A stretch of 64,000 nucleotides of DNA from Flavobacterium sp. H122 (GCF_004959765.1 NZ_SJZD01000003.1:218367-282366); one strand, 5' to 3'; positions 15,301 through 25,184 are shown, counted from the stretch's first letter. Notes: generated by a model from the sequence alone, not told the origin. Made by a program: numbers and translations.

Positions 15301-15987
15301 ATGAAAAAGTTTTTTACCCTTCTAACTACTTGTCTGGCTCTTGTTTCCTGTCAGGATGATGTGACTTTTAATAACCCTGGTTTTCAAGCGACTATTGATA
15401 ATGTTTTATGGAAGGCTAATTCCAAAACGGTGACATTGGATCGCTCAGGTTCGGTTTTGATAAAAGGAATTTCCACATCACATGTCCTGGAGTTGAATTT
15501 ACAGAGCAGTGCTGTGGGAACTTATGTTTTAGGAACAGCAGATCAGATGAATCTTGCGACATATTATTCTTTAAAAAATAGTGATGTATATTATTCCACA
15601 GGTTTGACCGAGGCGCCGGTGAGTGCAGTTGCATTGACAGCCGGAGGTACAGGTTATGTGACTTCCAGCTTAGTAGCAACAGCCGGGGGGTCAGGGACAG
15701 GATTGAAAGTCAATATCACGGCAAATCCTAATGGAGTTGTGACAGCTGTTGAAATCAATACAGCTGGTGAAGGTTATGTGCAGGGTGATGTTGTTACAAT
15801 CAGTACAGGTAATAATAATGCGCAGTTTGAAGTGGTGTCTGTATCTAAAAGCGGAGGTGAAATTGTAATTACTGAAAATACAGGGACAACAATATCAGGA
15901 ACGTTTAAATTTACTGCTTTTGAGGAAACAACGGGAGATGTTGTTTTCTGCCGTGAAGGAGTTTTTTACAGGTTGCCTTTTAATTAA
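15301..15987 (+). CDS. Secreted lipoprotein with inserted Gly-rich repeat domain
   Basis: Unassigned exported lipoprotein: the signal MKKFFTLLTTCLALVSC has a lipobox Cys at residue 17. Residues 18-100 and the C-terminal 40 look like the halves of a small beta-sandwich lipoprotein (SGTFKFTAFEETTGDVVF near the end, as in the DUF6252-like group). Between them is an insert with two related Gly-Tyr units, VSAVALTAGGTGY and VTAVEINTAGEGY followed by VQGDVVTIS, a motif I know from phage and T4-like structural proteins. Function is unknown. It is monocistronic, with its own promoter. Confidence 0.75.
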   Translation: MKKFFTLLTTCLALVSCQDDVTFNNPGFQATIDNVLWKANSKTVTLDRSGSVLIKGISTSHVLELNLQSSAVGTYVLGTADQMNLATYYSLKNSDVYYSTGLTEAPVSAVALTAGGTGYVTSSLVATAGGSGTGLKVNITANPNGVVTAVEINTAGEGYVQGDVVTISTGNNNAQFEVVSVSKSGGEIVITENTGTTISGTFKFTAFEETTGDVVFCREGVFYRLPFN

Positions 15988-16092
15988 GGCTGTAGCATAG
16001 AATGTTATAAAAGAGCAACTGTTTTTTACAGGTGTTTTTTAATTTTTTTTAAATAAAAACTTTAATATCAGTTAATTATCAATTTAATAGAC

Positions 16093-16100
16093 TATCTTTG
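16093..16100 (+). promoter_or_regulatory. -7 box for the RNA-binding protein gene
   Basis: TATCTTTG matches TAnnTTTG and ends 21 nt before the ATG at 16122. Confidence 0.6.
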
Positions 16101-16121
16101 AGCAAATTATAAATTTTATAT

Positions 16122-16472
16122 ATGAACATTTTTGTAGGAAGTCTGCCTTTTTCAATTGATGAGGCTGACTTAAGAGACTCTTTCGGAGTGTATGGTACTA
16201 TTGCGTCAGTGAAATTAATTACTGATAAATTTACAGGTAGAAGTAAAGGGTTTGCTTTCATCGATATGCCAAACGATGAAGAAGCTTTAAAAGCAATCGA
16301 AGAGTTAAACGGTGCTTCTGTGGAAGGACGTACGATTGTAGTTAACAAATCGGAACCAAAACCTGAAGGCGAAAGAAGGAGTTTTAATAACAACCGTTCA
16401 GGCGGAGGTTATGGAAACAACCGCGGTGGTGGAAACTATGGCGGAGGTAACAATAGAGGAGGAAGATACTAA
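16122..16472 (+). CDS. RNA-binding protein with RRM and Gly-rich tail
   Basis: A single RRM at residues 1-80 contains both RNP motifs, RNP2 (IFVGSL) and RNP1 (SKGFAFIDM), followed by a 35-residue tail of Gly, Asn and Arg (GGGYGNNRGGGNYGGG). This layout is that of the small glycine-rich RNA-binding proteins of Bacteroidetes and cyanobacteria, often linked to cold or stress; here neither target nor condition is shown. It is monocistronic, followed by a perfect-palindrome terminator. Confidence 0.93.
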   Translation: MNIFVGSLPFSIDEADLRDSFGVYGTIASVKLITDKFTGRSKGFAFIDMPNDEEALKAIEELNGASVEGRTIVVNKSEPKPEGERRSFNNNRSGGGYGNNRGGGNYGGGNNRGGRY

Positions 16473-16497
16473 GAGTTATTTTTTATATCATTGTTTT

Positions 16498-16523
16498 AAA
16501 ACCATCTCAATTGAGATGGTTTT
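16498..16523. terminator. Palindromic terminator
   Basis: The 26-nt perfect palindrome AAAACCATCTCAA/TTGAGATGGTTTT lies 25 nt after the RRM gene. It could serve both strands, including read-through from the other side. Confidence 0.8.
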
Positions 16524-16636
16524 TATATTTATAAGGATATTGAAGAATTATTGAAGAGGACAGTAATCAAAAACTCTTTTTTAGTTAATGAAATTTAATA
16601 AAAGTGTTTTGTAAGTACAGTCATAAAACTCATTTT

Positions 16637-18190
16637 CTACGCCAGATTAATATCTTCCAGAAATTTATTGCTGAAGAGTTTTTGCATTTCATTAGTAAGT
16701 AAGCTCTTTCTGCATTGCTTCCATTTTTCAGCATCGTGTCCATACATGTGTTCAACAAGGTTTGGAAAAGACCAGTCGGCATTTTTACCCCAGTGTGTTG
16801 TAAAAGGAATATTATTTTCTTTCAAAACCTCTATAATGCGGGTACAGAATTTCTCCAGGGAGATCATTTTTTTGTTTCCGTCCCAGATAATACCATCAAT
16901 TTCGAGCATGCATGTAATAGGAAAACGGGTAAAAGCAAGAGTAGCATCTGATTTTTTTACAAATCTCATAGCAAAAATTCCAGGAATCGGACCTTCTTTT
17001 TTTGCCAAATCGGTTAGTAATTTAAGTGCTTTTGCTGAATCTTTGTGATCTATACCCACTGAGCAGGCAAAAGCCGGGCCCTGATAACCTGCATCCCAAA
17101 ATATTTCGCTGAGCATTCCTGTAACATTTTCATCTACTTTGGGTAAAATAGTTTTTTCCAGTATTTTAATTAGTTTAGGAATACTGTTTTTCCACTTTTC
17201 TGCAATTGTAATAAAAAGTAAAATAAGATCCCTGTAGATTGAGGTTTCAACTTTGGCAACTGGATCCGGATAGTCACTTCTATAAGTTTTTTTATACATT
17301 AATTCAATTACAAAGTCATTCGTTTCAACATAGGGATTGATGAATATTTTGTAATGAAAAGGTCTTAATCCTTCACTGTTGGCATCCACTTCTTCTGGAA
17401 TTATAGCGGAAGTGTTTTTAAAATCCATTGTTGTTGCCAATTCAAGCGCTGTGCTTTTCGGAATTTTTTTTACGTATCTGTTTAGTAAAAATCGATCTTC
17501 TGTAACGAGTACAACACTATGTATAAAACCAAACGACCCCAAACCTACTAACGCGGCATTGAATAGTTTATCGTTTCTTATAACCTTTGAGTTAATAAGA
17601 TTTATAAAATCATCTGAAAGACAAGGCTCTTTTTCTCTTTCTAAAAAAACTATGTCTTCAGGATCGGGACCGATGATTAGATTTATTCCTGCCACATAAT
17701 CCTGCACCGAACCTACGTCCAAAGCAGACCCGTGAACACCGGTTGAAATGCATCCAGCTATTGTTTGACCGTTGCTTGCACCGGTTGTTTTAAGGGATTT
17801 GCCACGTTCGTTGATGAAGCCTTGGATTTCCTTGATTACATTGCCGCACTCAAAAAAGAATAGATTTTCCGGCTTAAATTTTGAATCACTGTGTAGATTT
17901 TCTTTTGTAATTTCAAATTTTAAGTTCATGGATGAATTGTCATGCATGTTGTCCTGGTGATGGGCAATATGCGACATAGACCATCTGGATCCAAATGCTC
18001 TGAAGCCTTCATTTGCATCTAGAGTTTCTTTCAGTAAGCGCTGGATTTCTTTCGCGGTATCATTATAACGATCTAAAAGAATCGGAATAGTCTTGTCTGG
18101 CTTGGTTGAATGCATCGATTTTGTCTTAAAAGGACCGTTTTCATGCAAAGTGTTCCAGGACTCTATTTTCTTTGTGGTTGTATTTGCCAT
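16637..18190 (-). CDS. FAD-dependent oxidase, sugar-lactone (ALO) type
   Basis: Predicted flavoprotein of the D-arabinono-1,4-lactone oxidase group. The N-terminal FAD-binding_4 domain contains GSRWSMSHIA near residue 65 and TGASNGQTIAGCISTGVHGS near 140-160 (dinucleotide/FAD loop). The C-terminal substrate domain ends with THWGKNADWSFPN, holding the HWGK motif typical of aldonolactone oxidoreductases. Length is 517 residues, somewhat longer than usual. There is no signal peptide. It forms an operon with the small lipoprotein upstream (1-nt gap to 18192). The true substrate cannot be named. Confidence 0.8.
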   Translation of the reverse strand: MANTTTKKIESWNTLHENGPFKTKSMHSTKPDKTIPILLDRYNDTAKEIQRLLKETLDANEGFRAFGSRWSMSHIAHHQDNMHDNSSMNLKFEITKENLHSDSKFKPENLFFFECGNVIKEIQGFINERGKSLKTTGASNGQTIAGCISTGVHGSALDVGSVQDYVAGINLIIGPDPEDIVFLEREKEPCLSDDFINLINSKVIRNDKLFNAALVGLGSFGFIHSVVLVTEDRFLLNRYVKKIPKSTALELATTMDFKNTSAIIPEEVDANSEGLRPFHYKIFINPYVETNDFVIELMYKKTYRSDYPDPVAKVETSIYRDLILLFITIAEKWKNSIPKLIKILEKTILPKVDENVTGMLSEIFWDAGYQGPAFACSVGIDHKDSAKALKLLTDLAKKEGPIPGIFAMRFVKKSDATLAFTRFPITCMLEIDGIIWDGNKKMISLEKFCTRIIEVLKENNIPFTTHWGKNADWSFPNLVEHMYGHDAEKWKQCRKSLLTNEMQKLFSNKFLEDINLA

Positions 18191-18191
18191 A

Positions 18192-18539
18192 TCATTGTTT
18201 TATACAAACATATTTAACTTTGACTTTTTTAACTCTGCCCAGCGTAATGCCATTTAATAATACATGGCCTAATGTTGTCCTGTATTCAATGGAATAAAAA
18301 CCTTTTGTGTCACATTTTTCAATAAGGCTGAAAGAATCTTCAGCAACTCCAAGTCTGATCACAGTGTCAATGACAGTTGTCTTTTTGTTTTTATAAAAAT
18401 CCTGAGAATCATTGCTGTAATCCGGTTCAGGTACACCGTCTCTGCTTATTATTCTTACTGAATAGCAGGAACTTAAGCTCGTGAGTGAAATAATTAAAAT
18501 AAGAAGTTTTATTACGGAATTAAAGTGTCTTTTTTTCAT
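18192..18539 (-). CDS. Small lipoprotein, Bor-like
   Basis: 115 residues with a lipoprotein signal ending LTSLSSC, so the mature protein starts at the Cys near residue 25. The C-terminal part (LLNGITLGRVKKVKVKYVC) resembles the end of the phage lambda Bor lipoprotein family (FITLGIYTPLEARVYC), with a shared VLLNG/ITLG turn and a terminal Cys. The likeness is weak and by eye. It is the first gene of a two-gene unit with the FAD oxidase. No function is assigned. Confidence 0.65.
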   Translation of the reverse strand: MKKRHFNSVIKLLILIISLTSLSSCYSVRIISRDGVPEPDYSNDSQDFYKNKKTTVIDTVIRLGVAEDSFSLIEKCDTKGFYSIEYRTTLGHVLLNGITLGRVKKVKVKYVCIKQ

Positions 18540-19087
18540 AATAATTTATTGATTATGAGTTTTTTAGTTTAAAAATAAATTAATCTCTGAGGTTGATAAA
18601 TTTATATTTCATTGAAATCAGATGCTTAACAATGTCAGTTCTTAAGTAACTTTCTTATATTCTTCAAAATTCACAACTATTTTACCGTTATATTTTTATA
18701 ATATATTGATTGTTTGTGTTTTATCAAAGATTTCTGCTTTAAGGTTGCAATTGGTAATGATAGTTTTATATTCCGTTTGATTTTTATTGTACTTATAAAG
18801 ATAATAAAAAAATACTTACAATTTTCGGGTGTTTACACTTGTTTTTTAATGTGGATAAAAGTATAATTCATGCCTCTTTTTGTTGTTGGTTAAGGCTGAT
18901 TTTATTTGCCCCGGCAAAATAAAAGAACAAAATGCGTTGGAGTTTAATTCTTTATTCTTCTTATATATTAAACCCATTGTTATATAAAAAAGAAATTGCC
19001 TTCTTGGTTCATATACTTCAAAAATGTACTTTTGTTTTTTGTCTAAATTTCTCATGGCTTACAGCCTAAAGCCTAAAGCTCAACAAG
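18540..19087. other. Intergenic region before dnaE
   Basis: About 550 bases of AT-rich DNA. A 69-codon frame on the minus strand (19055-18846) has no recognisable domain or start context, and I do not call it. Near the right end are the dnaE promoter (19004-19034) and a heptamer repeat, GCCTAAA twice at 19064-19077. Confidence 0.5.
19004..19034 (+). promoter_or_regulatory. Promoter of dnaE
   Basis: TTG (19004-19006), a 20-nt spacer and TACTTTTG (19027-19034) match the phylum's -33/-7 pattern; the leader would be about 45 nt. Confidence 0.6.
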
Positions 19088-22000
19088 ATGTATTTAATCT
19101 TTGATACCGAAACTACTGGTCTACCCCGCAGTTGGTCAGCACCTATTACTGATACTGACAACTGGCCCCGTTGTATACAAATTGCATGGCAGCTGCATGA
19201 TGAGATGGGGAATCTTATCGAGCATCAGGATTATCTGGTAAAACCCGAAGGATTTAATATTCCTTATGACGCCGAACGTATTCATGGTATTTCAACCGAA
19301 TTGGCCATGGAGCAGGGAATATCATTGCAGGAGGTTTTGGAAAAATTCAATATCGCGTTATCAAAAACCAAATATATTGTAGGTCAGAATGTTGGCTTTG
19401 ATGTGAATATCATGGGATGTGAGTTTCATCGCGGCGGTATCAATTCTGATTTGTCGCAACTGCCTGTGCTGGATACGTGTACTGAAACCACTGCTGATTT
19501 ACTGAAACTGCCCGGAGGTAGAGGAGGAAGGTTTAAGCTGCCGACATTAACGGAGCTTCACCAGTATTTATTTAATGAACCTTTTGCAGAGGCTCACAAT
19601 GCGACTGCCGACGTAGAGGCAACCACGCGTTGTTTTTTGGAATTAATCAAGCGTGAAATTTTTACCAAAGAAGAACTTGATGTGCCTGCCGATTATTACG
19701 ATCGTTTTCGTGAAAATAATCCACAGACCATACAGTTAATTGGTTTAAAACATATCAATTTAAAGTCGGCTTCTGATGAAATCAGAAAACGCCTTAATAA
19801 AATACAGCAGGAAGAGGTTGTAATTTCGGTTTCTGAAGAGGATGTAAAGGATCTGGAACATGCAGCTTATGTCCATTTGCATAATCATACTCAGTTTTCT
19901 GTTTTGCAGTCTACTATAGCAGTGCCAAATTTGGTGGCTGCAGCGGCAAAAAATAAAATGAAAGCTGTTGCAATGACTGATACGGGCAACATGATGGGAG
20001 CTTTCCATTTTGTGAGTGCCGTAATGAATCACAATAAAGCGGTTAAAGCTAAAATTGACGAAGCTGTTGCTGCTGGTGAAGAACCTGCTGAGGTTGAAAT
20101 TAGGCCTATCGTAGGTTGTGAATTCAATATTTGTCAGAATCATAAAGATAAATCTCAAAAGGATAACGGATTCCAAGTTGTTCTTCTGGCAAAAAACAAA
20201 AATGGTTACCATAATCTGGCCAAGATGGCTTCGATTGCTTATACCGAAGGTTTCTATTATGTACCCCGTATTGACCGAAATGTAATCGAAAAATACAAAG
20301 AAGATATTATTGTTCTATCCGGGAATCTATATGGGGAAATTCCGAGTAAGATTTTAAATATTGGTGAAAATCAGGCGGAAGAAGCTTTATTGTGGTGGAA
20401 ATCGCAGTTTGGCGATGATTTGTATCTCGAAATCATGCGTCACAATCAGGAAGACGAAAATCGTGTCAATCAGACTTTGATTCAGTTTGCCCGTAAGCAT
20501 GATGTAAAACTGATTGCAACTAACAATACGTATTATGTAGCCAAAGAAGATGCAAACGCGCACGATATTTTATTGTGTGTTAAAGATGGTGAAAAGCAGG
20601 CAACCCCTATAGGCCGTGGCCGTGGTTATCGTTACGGATTACCAAATCAGGAATATTATTTTAAGAGCGAGGCGGAGATGAAAAAACTCTTTGCTGATTT
20701 GCCGGAAGCGATTATCAATATTCAGGAAGTTATTGATAAGGTAGAGCCTTATTCATTATATAGAGATGTATTACTTCCAAAATTTGACATCCCTGGCGAA
20801 TTTAAAGTAGAAGAGGATAAAGCAGATGGTGGTGTACGAGGTGAAAATGCTTACCTACGCCATTTAACCATGGAAGGTGCTAAAAGAAGGTATGAGGAAA
20901 TAACACCGGATATTCAGGAACGTTTGGATTTTGAGTTACTGACGATTTCCAATTCGGGATATCCCGGTTACTTTTTGATTGTACAGGATTTCATCGCCGA
21001 AGCCAGAAAAATGGGAGTTTCGGTTGGGCCGGGCCGTGGATCGGCAGCAGGATCGGCAGTAGCGTACTGTTTAGGAATTACAAACATTGACCCGATTAAG
21101 TATGATTTGCTTTTTGAGCGTTTCTTAAATCCTGACCGTGTATCCATGCCCGATATTGATATTGACTTCGATGATGAAGGCCGTGGTTTGGTAATGGATT
21201 ATGTAATTAATAAGTATGGAGCCAATCAGGTGGCACAGATTATCACTTATGGTAAAATGGCGACCAAATCAGCTATTCGTGATACAGCGCGTGTATTGGA
21301 TTTACCGTTGTTTGAAGCGGATAGAATTGCGAAATTGATTCCGGGGATGATGCCGTCCAAATGGAATTTGGCGCGTTTCCTGAAAGAAGATGAAAGCGAA
21401 GTTAAAAAAGCATTACGTTCGGAAGAGTTTGACAGAGTAAAAGAGTTAATTGCGATTGCCAATGAAGGTGACTTAGCAGGTGAGACTATACAACAAGCTA
21501 AAGTATTGGAAGGATCTCTTCGGAATACAGGTATTCACGCTTGTGGTGTAATTATTACACCTGATGATATTACCAATTTCGTTCCGGTAACGACTGCAAA
21601 GGATTCCGATTTATATGTAACGCAGTTTGATAACTCAGTTGCTGAAAGTGCGGGATTATTAAAAATGGACTTCTTGGGTCTGAAGACCTTAACCTTAATA
21701 AAAGATACCGTCAAGCTGGTGAAATACCGGACAGGAATCGAACTCGATCCGGATAATTTTCCTATTGACGACCAAAAAACCTATGAGCTTTTCCAGCGCG
21801 GTGAAACAGTAGGGGTGTTCCAGTACGAGTCGCCCGGAATGCAAAAATACATGAAGGATTTAAAGCCTACAGTATTTGCCGATTTGATAGCAATGAATGC
21901 ATTGTATCGTCCGGGACCATTGGAGTATATTCCTTCTTTCGTCCGCCGTAAAAATGGGGAGGAAGAGATTACTTACGATTTAGATGCTTGTGAGGAATAT

Positions 22001-23602
22001 CTAGCTGAAACTTATGGTATCACAGTCTATCAGGAGCAGGTAATGCTTTTGTCGCAAAAGTTAGCCGGATTCTCTAAGGGGGATGCCGACGTACTTCGTA
22101 AGGCGATGGGTAAAAAGCAGAAGGATGTTTTGGATAAGATGAAAGGGAAATTCATTGAACAGGCGGTGGCAAAAGGGCATGATGAAAAGAAATTGGATAA
22201 AATCTGGACCGACTGGGAAGCTTTTGCGAGTTATGCCTTCAATAAATCACACTCAACCTGTTATGCCTGGGTTGCCTATCAAACAGCGTATTTAAAAGCA
22301 CATTATCCAGCTGAATATATGGCGGCAGTACTTTCTAATAATATGAATGATATCAAGCAGGTGTCGTTTTTTATGGAAGAATGTAAGCGTATGGGACTGG
22401 CAGTTTTAGGTCCGGATGTGAATGAATCGTATTATAAGTTTACCGTAAACGAAAACTACGCTGTCCGTTTTGGAATGGGAGCTATTAAAGGTGTGGGTGA
22501 AGGAGCGGTAAATACTATTGTTGAAAACAGAAAAGACGGTAAATACAAATCTATTTTTGATTTAGCCAAGCGAATTGATTTACGTTCTGCCAATAAAAAA
22601 GCATTCGAAAATTTGGCACTTTCAGGAGGTTTCGATTGTTTTGAAAATACACACAGAGCGCAGTATTTCCATCATGATGGGGATAATATCTGGTTTTTGG
22701 AAAAGGCTATGAAGTATGGTGCCAAAACACAGGAAAACGAAAATTCTTCGCAGGTGAGTCTATTTGGTGATGCTACCGAAGTTCAAATTCCTGAACCAAC
22801 AGTTCCTCCTTGTGAAGAATGGCATACCATGGAAAAACTGGCCCGTGAAAAAGAAGTTGTTGGGATTTATATTTCCGGTCATCCATTAGATGATTATAAA
22901 TTTGAAATGAAATATTTCTGCAATACAAAATTGGAACACTTAAATAGTTTGGAACAATTTGTAGGCAAAAATGTAACTTTTGGAGGTATGGTAAGTGAAG
23001 TACAGCATCGTACCGCAAAAAATGGTAAAGGTTGGGCGACTTTTCACTTGGAAGGTTATGATGAAAGTTTCGAATTCAGAATTTTTGACGAGGAGTACTT
23101 GAAATTCCGTCACTTTTTGGTTCAGAATACTTTTGTTTTCTTCAAAGTCAATGTGAAAGAAGGTTGGGTGAACAGGGAAACAGGCAGAAAGTCTGATCCT
23201 AGACTGCAATTTATCGAAGCAAAAATGCTGGCCGATGTTTTACCTGTTTTTGCCAAGAAAATAACCATTCAGTTTTCAATTAATGAACTGACTGAAAGCC
23301 TGGTGAGTGACTTGCATAATCTGTTCGTAAATAACAAAGGGGATCATCAGGTTACTTTTGAAGTGATGGAATTGGAAAAAATCAAGCGTCAATTGCAAAT
23401 TGTCAGCGCTCCGGTAGATGAAATTTCTGAGGAAGACAGTATTACGGAAGAGGCAGAAGTTGATCTTGAAATTCCAGAAGAAAAAGAAGAAATTATTATT
23501 AAGAATATGCTTTCTATGCCCAGCAGGAAAATTAAAATTAAAATCACATCAGAATTACTGCAGGAATTAGAGAATCTGAAAATTAATTTCAAAATAAGTT
23601 AA
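19088..23602 (+). CDS. dnaE: DNA polymerase III alpha subunit with N-terminal DEDDh exonuclease domain
   Basis: Main replicative polymerase, 1504 residues. Residues 1-190 are a DnaQ-like 3'-5' exonuclease with the first acidic motif FDTETTGLP (D6, E8), then QNVGFDVNIMG and HNATADVEAT. A PHP domain follows from about 260 (VHLHNHTQFSVL). The polymerase core has GPGRGSAAGS near 640 and the catalytic acidic cluster PDIDIDFDD near 690, then HACGVIITP, the finger/thumb parts and a C-terminal OB fold. Escherichia coli supplies the proofreader as a separate protein (DnaQ). The fusion is usual for Flavobacteria as far as I know. It is monocistronic. Confidence 0.96.
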   Translation: MYLIFDTETTGLPRSWSAPITDTDNWPRCIQIAWQLHDEMGNLIEHQDYLVKPEGFNIPYDAERIHGISTELAMEQGISLQEVLEKFNIALSKTKYIVGQNVGFDVNIMGCEFHRGGINSDLSQLPVLDTCTETTADLLKLPGGRGGRFKLPTLTELHQYLFNEPFAEAHNATADVEATTRCFLELIKREIFTKEELDVPADYYDRFRENNPQTIQLIGLKHINLKSASDEIRKRLNKIQQEEVVISVSEEDVKDLEHAAYVHLHNHTQFSVLQSTIAVPNLVAAAAKNKMKAVAMTDTGNMMGAFHFVSAVMNHNKAVKAKIDEAVAAGEEPAEVEIRPIVGCEFNICQNHKDKSQKDNGFQVVLLAKNKNGYHNLAKMASIAYTEGFYYVPRIDRNVIEKYKEDIIVLSGNLYGEIPSKILNIGENQAEEALLWWKSQFGDDLYLEIMRHNQEDENRVNQTLIQFARKHDVKLIATNNTYYVAKEDANAHDILLCVKDGEKQATPIGRGRGYRYGLPNQEYYFKSEAEMKKLFADLPEAIINIQEVIDKVEPYSLYRDVLLPKFDIPGEFKVEEDKADGGVRGENAYLRHLTMEGAKRRYEEITPDIQERLDFELLTISNSGYPGYFLIVQDFIAEARKMGVSVGPGRGSAAGSAVAYCLGITNIDPIKYDLLFERFLNPDRVSMPDIDIDFDDEGRGLVMDYVINKYGANQVAQIITYGKMATKSAIRDTARVLDLPLFEADRIAKLIPGMMPSKWNLARFLKEDESEVKKALRSEEFDRVKELIAIANEGDLAGETIQQAKVLEGSLRNTGIHACGVIITPDDITNFVPVTTAKDSDLYVTQFDNSVAESAGLLKMDFLGLKTLTLIKDTVKLVKYRTGIELDPDNFPIDDQKTYELFQRGETVGVFQYESPGMQKYMKDLKPTVFADLIAMNALYRPGPLEYIPSFVRRKNGEEEITYDLDACEEYLAETYGITVYQEQVMLLSQKLAGFSKGDADVLRKAMGKKQKDVLDKMKGKFIEQAVAKGHDEKKLDKIWTDWEAFASYAFNKSHSTCYAWVAYQTAYLKAHYPAEYMAAVLSNNMNDIKQVSFFMEECKRMGLAVLGPDVNESYYKFTVNENYAVRFGMGAIKGVGEGAVNTIVENRKDGKYKSIFDLAKRIDLRSANKKAFENLALSGGFDCFENTHRAQYFHHDGDNIWFLEKAMKYGAKTQENENSSQVSLFGDATEVQIPEPTVPPCEEWHTMEKLAREKEVVGIYISGHPLDDYKFEMKYFCNTKLEHLNSLEQFVGKNVTFGGMVSEVQHRTAKNGKGWATFHLEGYDESFEFRIFDEEYLKFRHFLVQNTFVFFKVNVKEGWVNRETGRKSDPRLQFIEAKMLADVLPVFAKKITIQFSINELTESLVSDLHNLFVNNKGDHQVTFEVMELEKIKRQLQIVSAPVDEISEEDSITEEAEVDLEIPEEKEEIIIKNMLSMPSRKIKIKITSELLQELENLKINFKIS

Positions 23603-23697
23603 TAATTGTTTAAAAAAAGTGTTAAACTGTTTTTTTTAAGATAGCAGATGTGATGGTTCGATTAATTTTGAAAAATTAATTAAAATCCAAATCTACG

Positions 23698-24648
23698 ATG
23701 TTTAAAAAATTATTATTAGCGGGAGCAGTAATGACTTCAGTTATAGCAACTGCTCAGGAAGAGAAAAGAGGAATGTATTTCAAATTGGGAGGTTCGTATT
23801 TTATGCAGACAGCAGCAACAGAATTTCCTATTGTTTCGGGTCAATTGCCAAATACAGATATTTATGCTGCTGACGGTACAACCTTGATTTCAAGAGAGAC
23901 CAATCACGGTTCTTTTGGTGCGGGTTTCCGTGCAAGCGGAACAACGGGATACCGTTTTACTGAACGTCTTGGGTTGGAGTTTGGAATTAATTATTTCCGT
24001 GGTAACAGCAAAACAATGGTTCACACTATACATAGATTAGTGGCGGCAGGACCGACTTTTGTTGACGGTACAGCTGTAGGTAGAATTAAGGCTTTGGATT
24101 TATCGCCGGCTTTAGTATTGTTTTTAGGTGAAACAAGTGGTTTCGAATCGTACACTAAAGTAGGAGTTATTGTGCCTGTTTATGGTAACTTAACAATCGA
24201 AACTAACCGTACTTTTACAGATAACTCTGGAAATGTACTAACTAAATCCTATACTAAAGATGTAGTAAAGCCAAATCCAACAGTTGGTTTCATGGCGGCA
24301 ATAGGAACTTCATATAAATTAACTGAGAAATTATCAGCTTTTGCAGAAATTGAATACCGTAATTTTACTGTTAGCGGTAAATCTAAAGAGACTGAAGTTT
24401 ATACTGAAAACGGAGTGGATAGATTACATACACCTACTGCATTCCGTCCTGACGCTTCTTATTCAGCAAGCCATGTAACTTATGTGGATCAGTTAAACAG
24501 TGGTTCAAACAGTCCGTTAATCAATCCTGACACATCAACATCTAACCCTAATGATACTACAAGACCAAATGATGCAATGAATGATATAAGTTCATATGTT
24601 GGTATCAGTGGTTTAGGTTTAACTCTTGGATTAAAATATAGTTTATAG
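23698..24648 (+). CDS. Outer-membrane beta-barrel protein
   Basis: Secretory signal MFKKLLLAGAVMTSVIATAQ followed by about 295 residues of alternating, aromatic-ended strands typical of OmpW/OprF-like barrels, for example GYRFTERLGLEFGINYFRG, and a C terminus LGLTLGLKYSL ending in an aromatic/hydrophobic strand without a T9SS tail. A Pro/Asn/Thr/Ser-rich loop near residues 265-295 is probably extracellular. The cargo or substrate is unknown. It sits alone with a terminator behind it. Confidence 0.8.
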   Translation: MFKKLLLAGAVMTSVIATAQEEKRGMYFKLGGSYFMQTAATEFPIVSGQLPNTDIYAADGTTLISRETNHGSFGAGFRASGTTGYRFTERLGLEFGINYFRGNSKTMVHTIHRLVAAGPTFVDGTAVGRIKALDLSPALVLFLGETSGFESYTKVGVIVPVYGNLTIETNRTFTDNSGNVLTKSYTKDVVKPNPTVGFMAAIGTSYKLTEKLSAFAEIEYRNFTVSGKSKETEVYTENGVDRLHTPTAFRPDASYSASHVTYVDQLNSGSNSPLINPDTSTSNPNDTTRPNDAMNDISSYVGISGLGLTLGLKYSL

Positions 24649-24670
24649 TATTATACCAAATAGTATATAA

Positions 24671-24701
24671 AAAGGAATCTTTGACAGGTTCCTTTTTTTT
24701 T
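24671..24701 (+). terminator. Terminator after the beta-barrel gene
   Basis: AAAGGAA (24671-24677) pairs with TTCCTTT (24689-24695), followed by a run of T. Confidence 0.65.
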
Positions 24702-24764
24702 TGTGTTAAAATTTCAGATAAGAAATTTCAATTACTCTATAATCAAAACTGATTTTGAATTAGT

Positions 24765-24793
24765 TTGACTTTTGAAATAAAATTATATTTTTG
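24765..24793 (+). promoter_or_regulatory. Promoter of trxA
   Basis: TTG (24765-24767), an 18-nt spacer and TATTTTTG (24786-24793), ending 24 nt before the ATG at 24818. Confidence 0.7.
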
Positions 24794-24817
24794 TTCAACA
24801 ATTATAAAACAGATAAA

Positions 24818-25135
24818 ATGGCACAAGCAATAACAGATGCTACTTTTGATGAAGTAGTATTACAATCAGATAAACCGGTATTAGTAGATTTTTGGGCAGC
24901 ATGGTGCGGACCTTGCCGTATGGTAGGACCGGTTATTGATGAAATCGCAACAGAATATGAAGGTAAAGCGGTTATAGGTAAAGTAGATGTTGATGCGAAT
25001 CAGGAATTTGCTGCAAAATTTGGTGTGAGAAATATTCCTACAGTATTAATTTTCCAAAACGGAGAAGTGGTAGGCCGTCAGGTAGGTGTGGCACCAAAAG
25101 ATACTTATACAAAAGCAATTGACGCTTTACTGTAA
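24818..25135 (+). CDS. trxA: Thioredoxin
   Basis: Cytosolic dithiol reductant. The classical fold of 105 residues has the active site WCGPC (in DFWAAWCGPCRM) near residue 30 and the cis-Pro segment VRNIPTVLIF near 75. The frame runs back to 24791, but that point is inside the promoter -7 box; ATG 24818 gives the expected MAQAITDATF start. It is transcribed alone between its own promoter and terminator. Confidence 0.96.
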   Translation: MAQAITDATFDEVVLQSDKPVLVDFWAAWCGPCRMVGPVIDEIATEYEGKAVIGKVDVDANQEFAAKFGVRNIPTVLIFQNGEVVGRQVGVAPKDTYTKAIDALL

Positions 25136-25153
25136 TAAGAAAATATGTAATTG

Positions 25154-25184
25154 AAAAGGTCTGACGAAAGTTAGGCCTTTTTTA
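25154..25184 (+). terminator. Terminator of trxA
   Basis: AAAAGGTCTGAC (25154-25165) pairs through G-U wobbles with GTTAGGCCTTTT (25170-25181) around loop GAAA, followed by T residues. Confidence 0.8.

Noticed and set aside
18846..19055. 69-codon minus-strand frame before dnaE
   Set aside because: No recognisable domain or start context, and it covers the dnaE promoter region; probably chance in AT-rich DNA.
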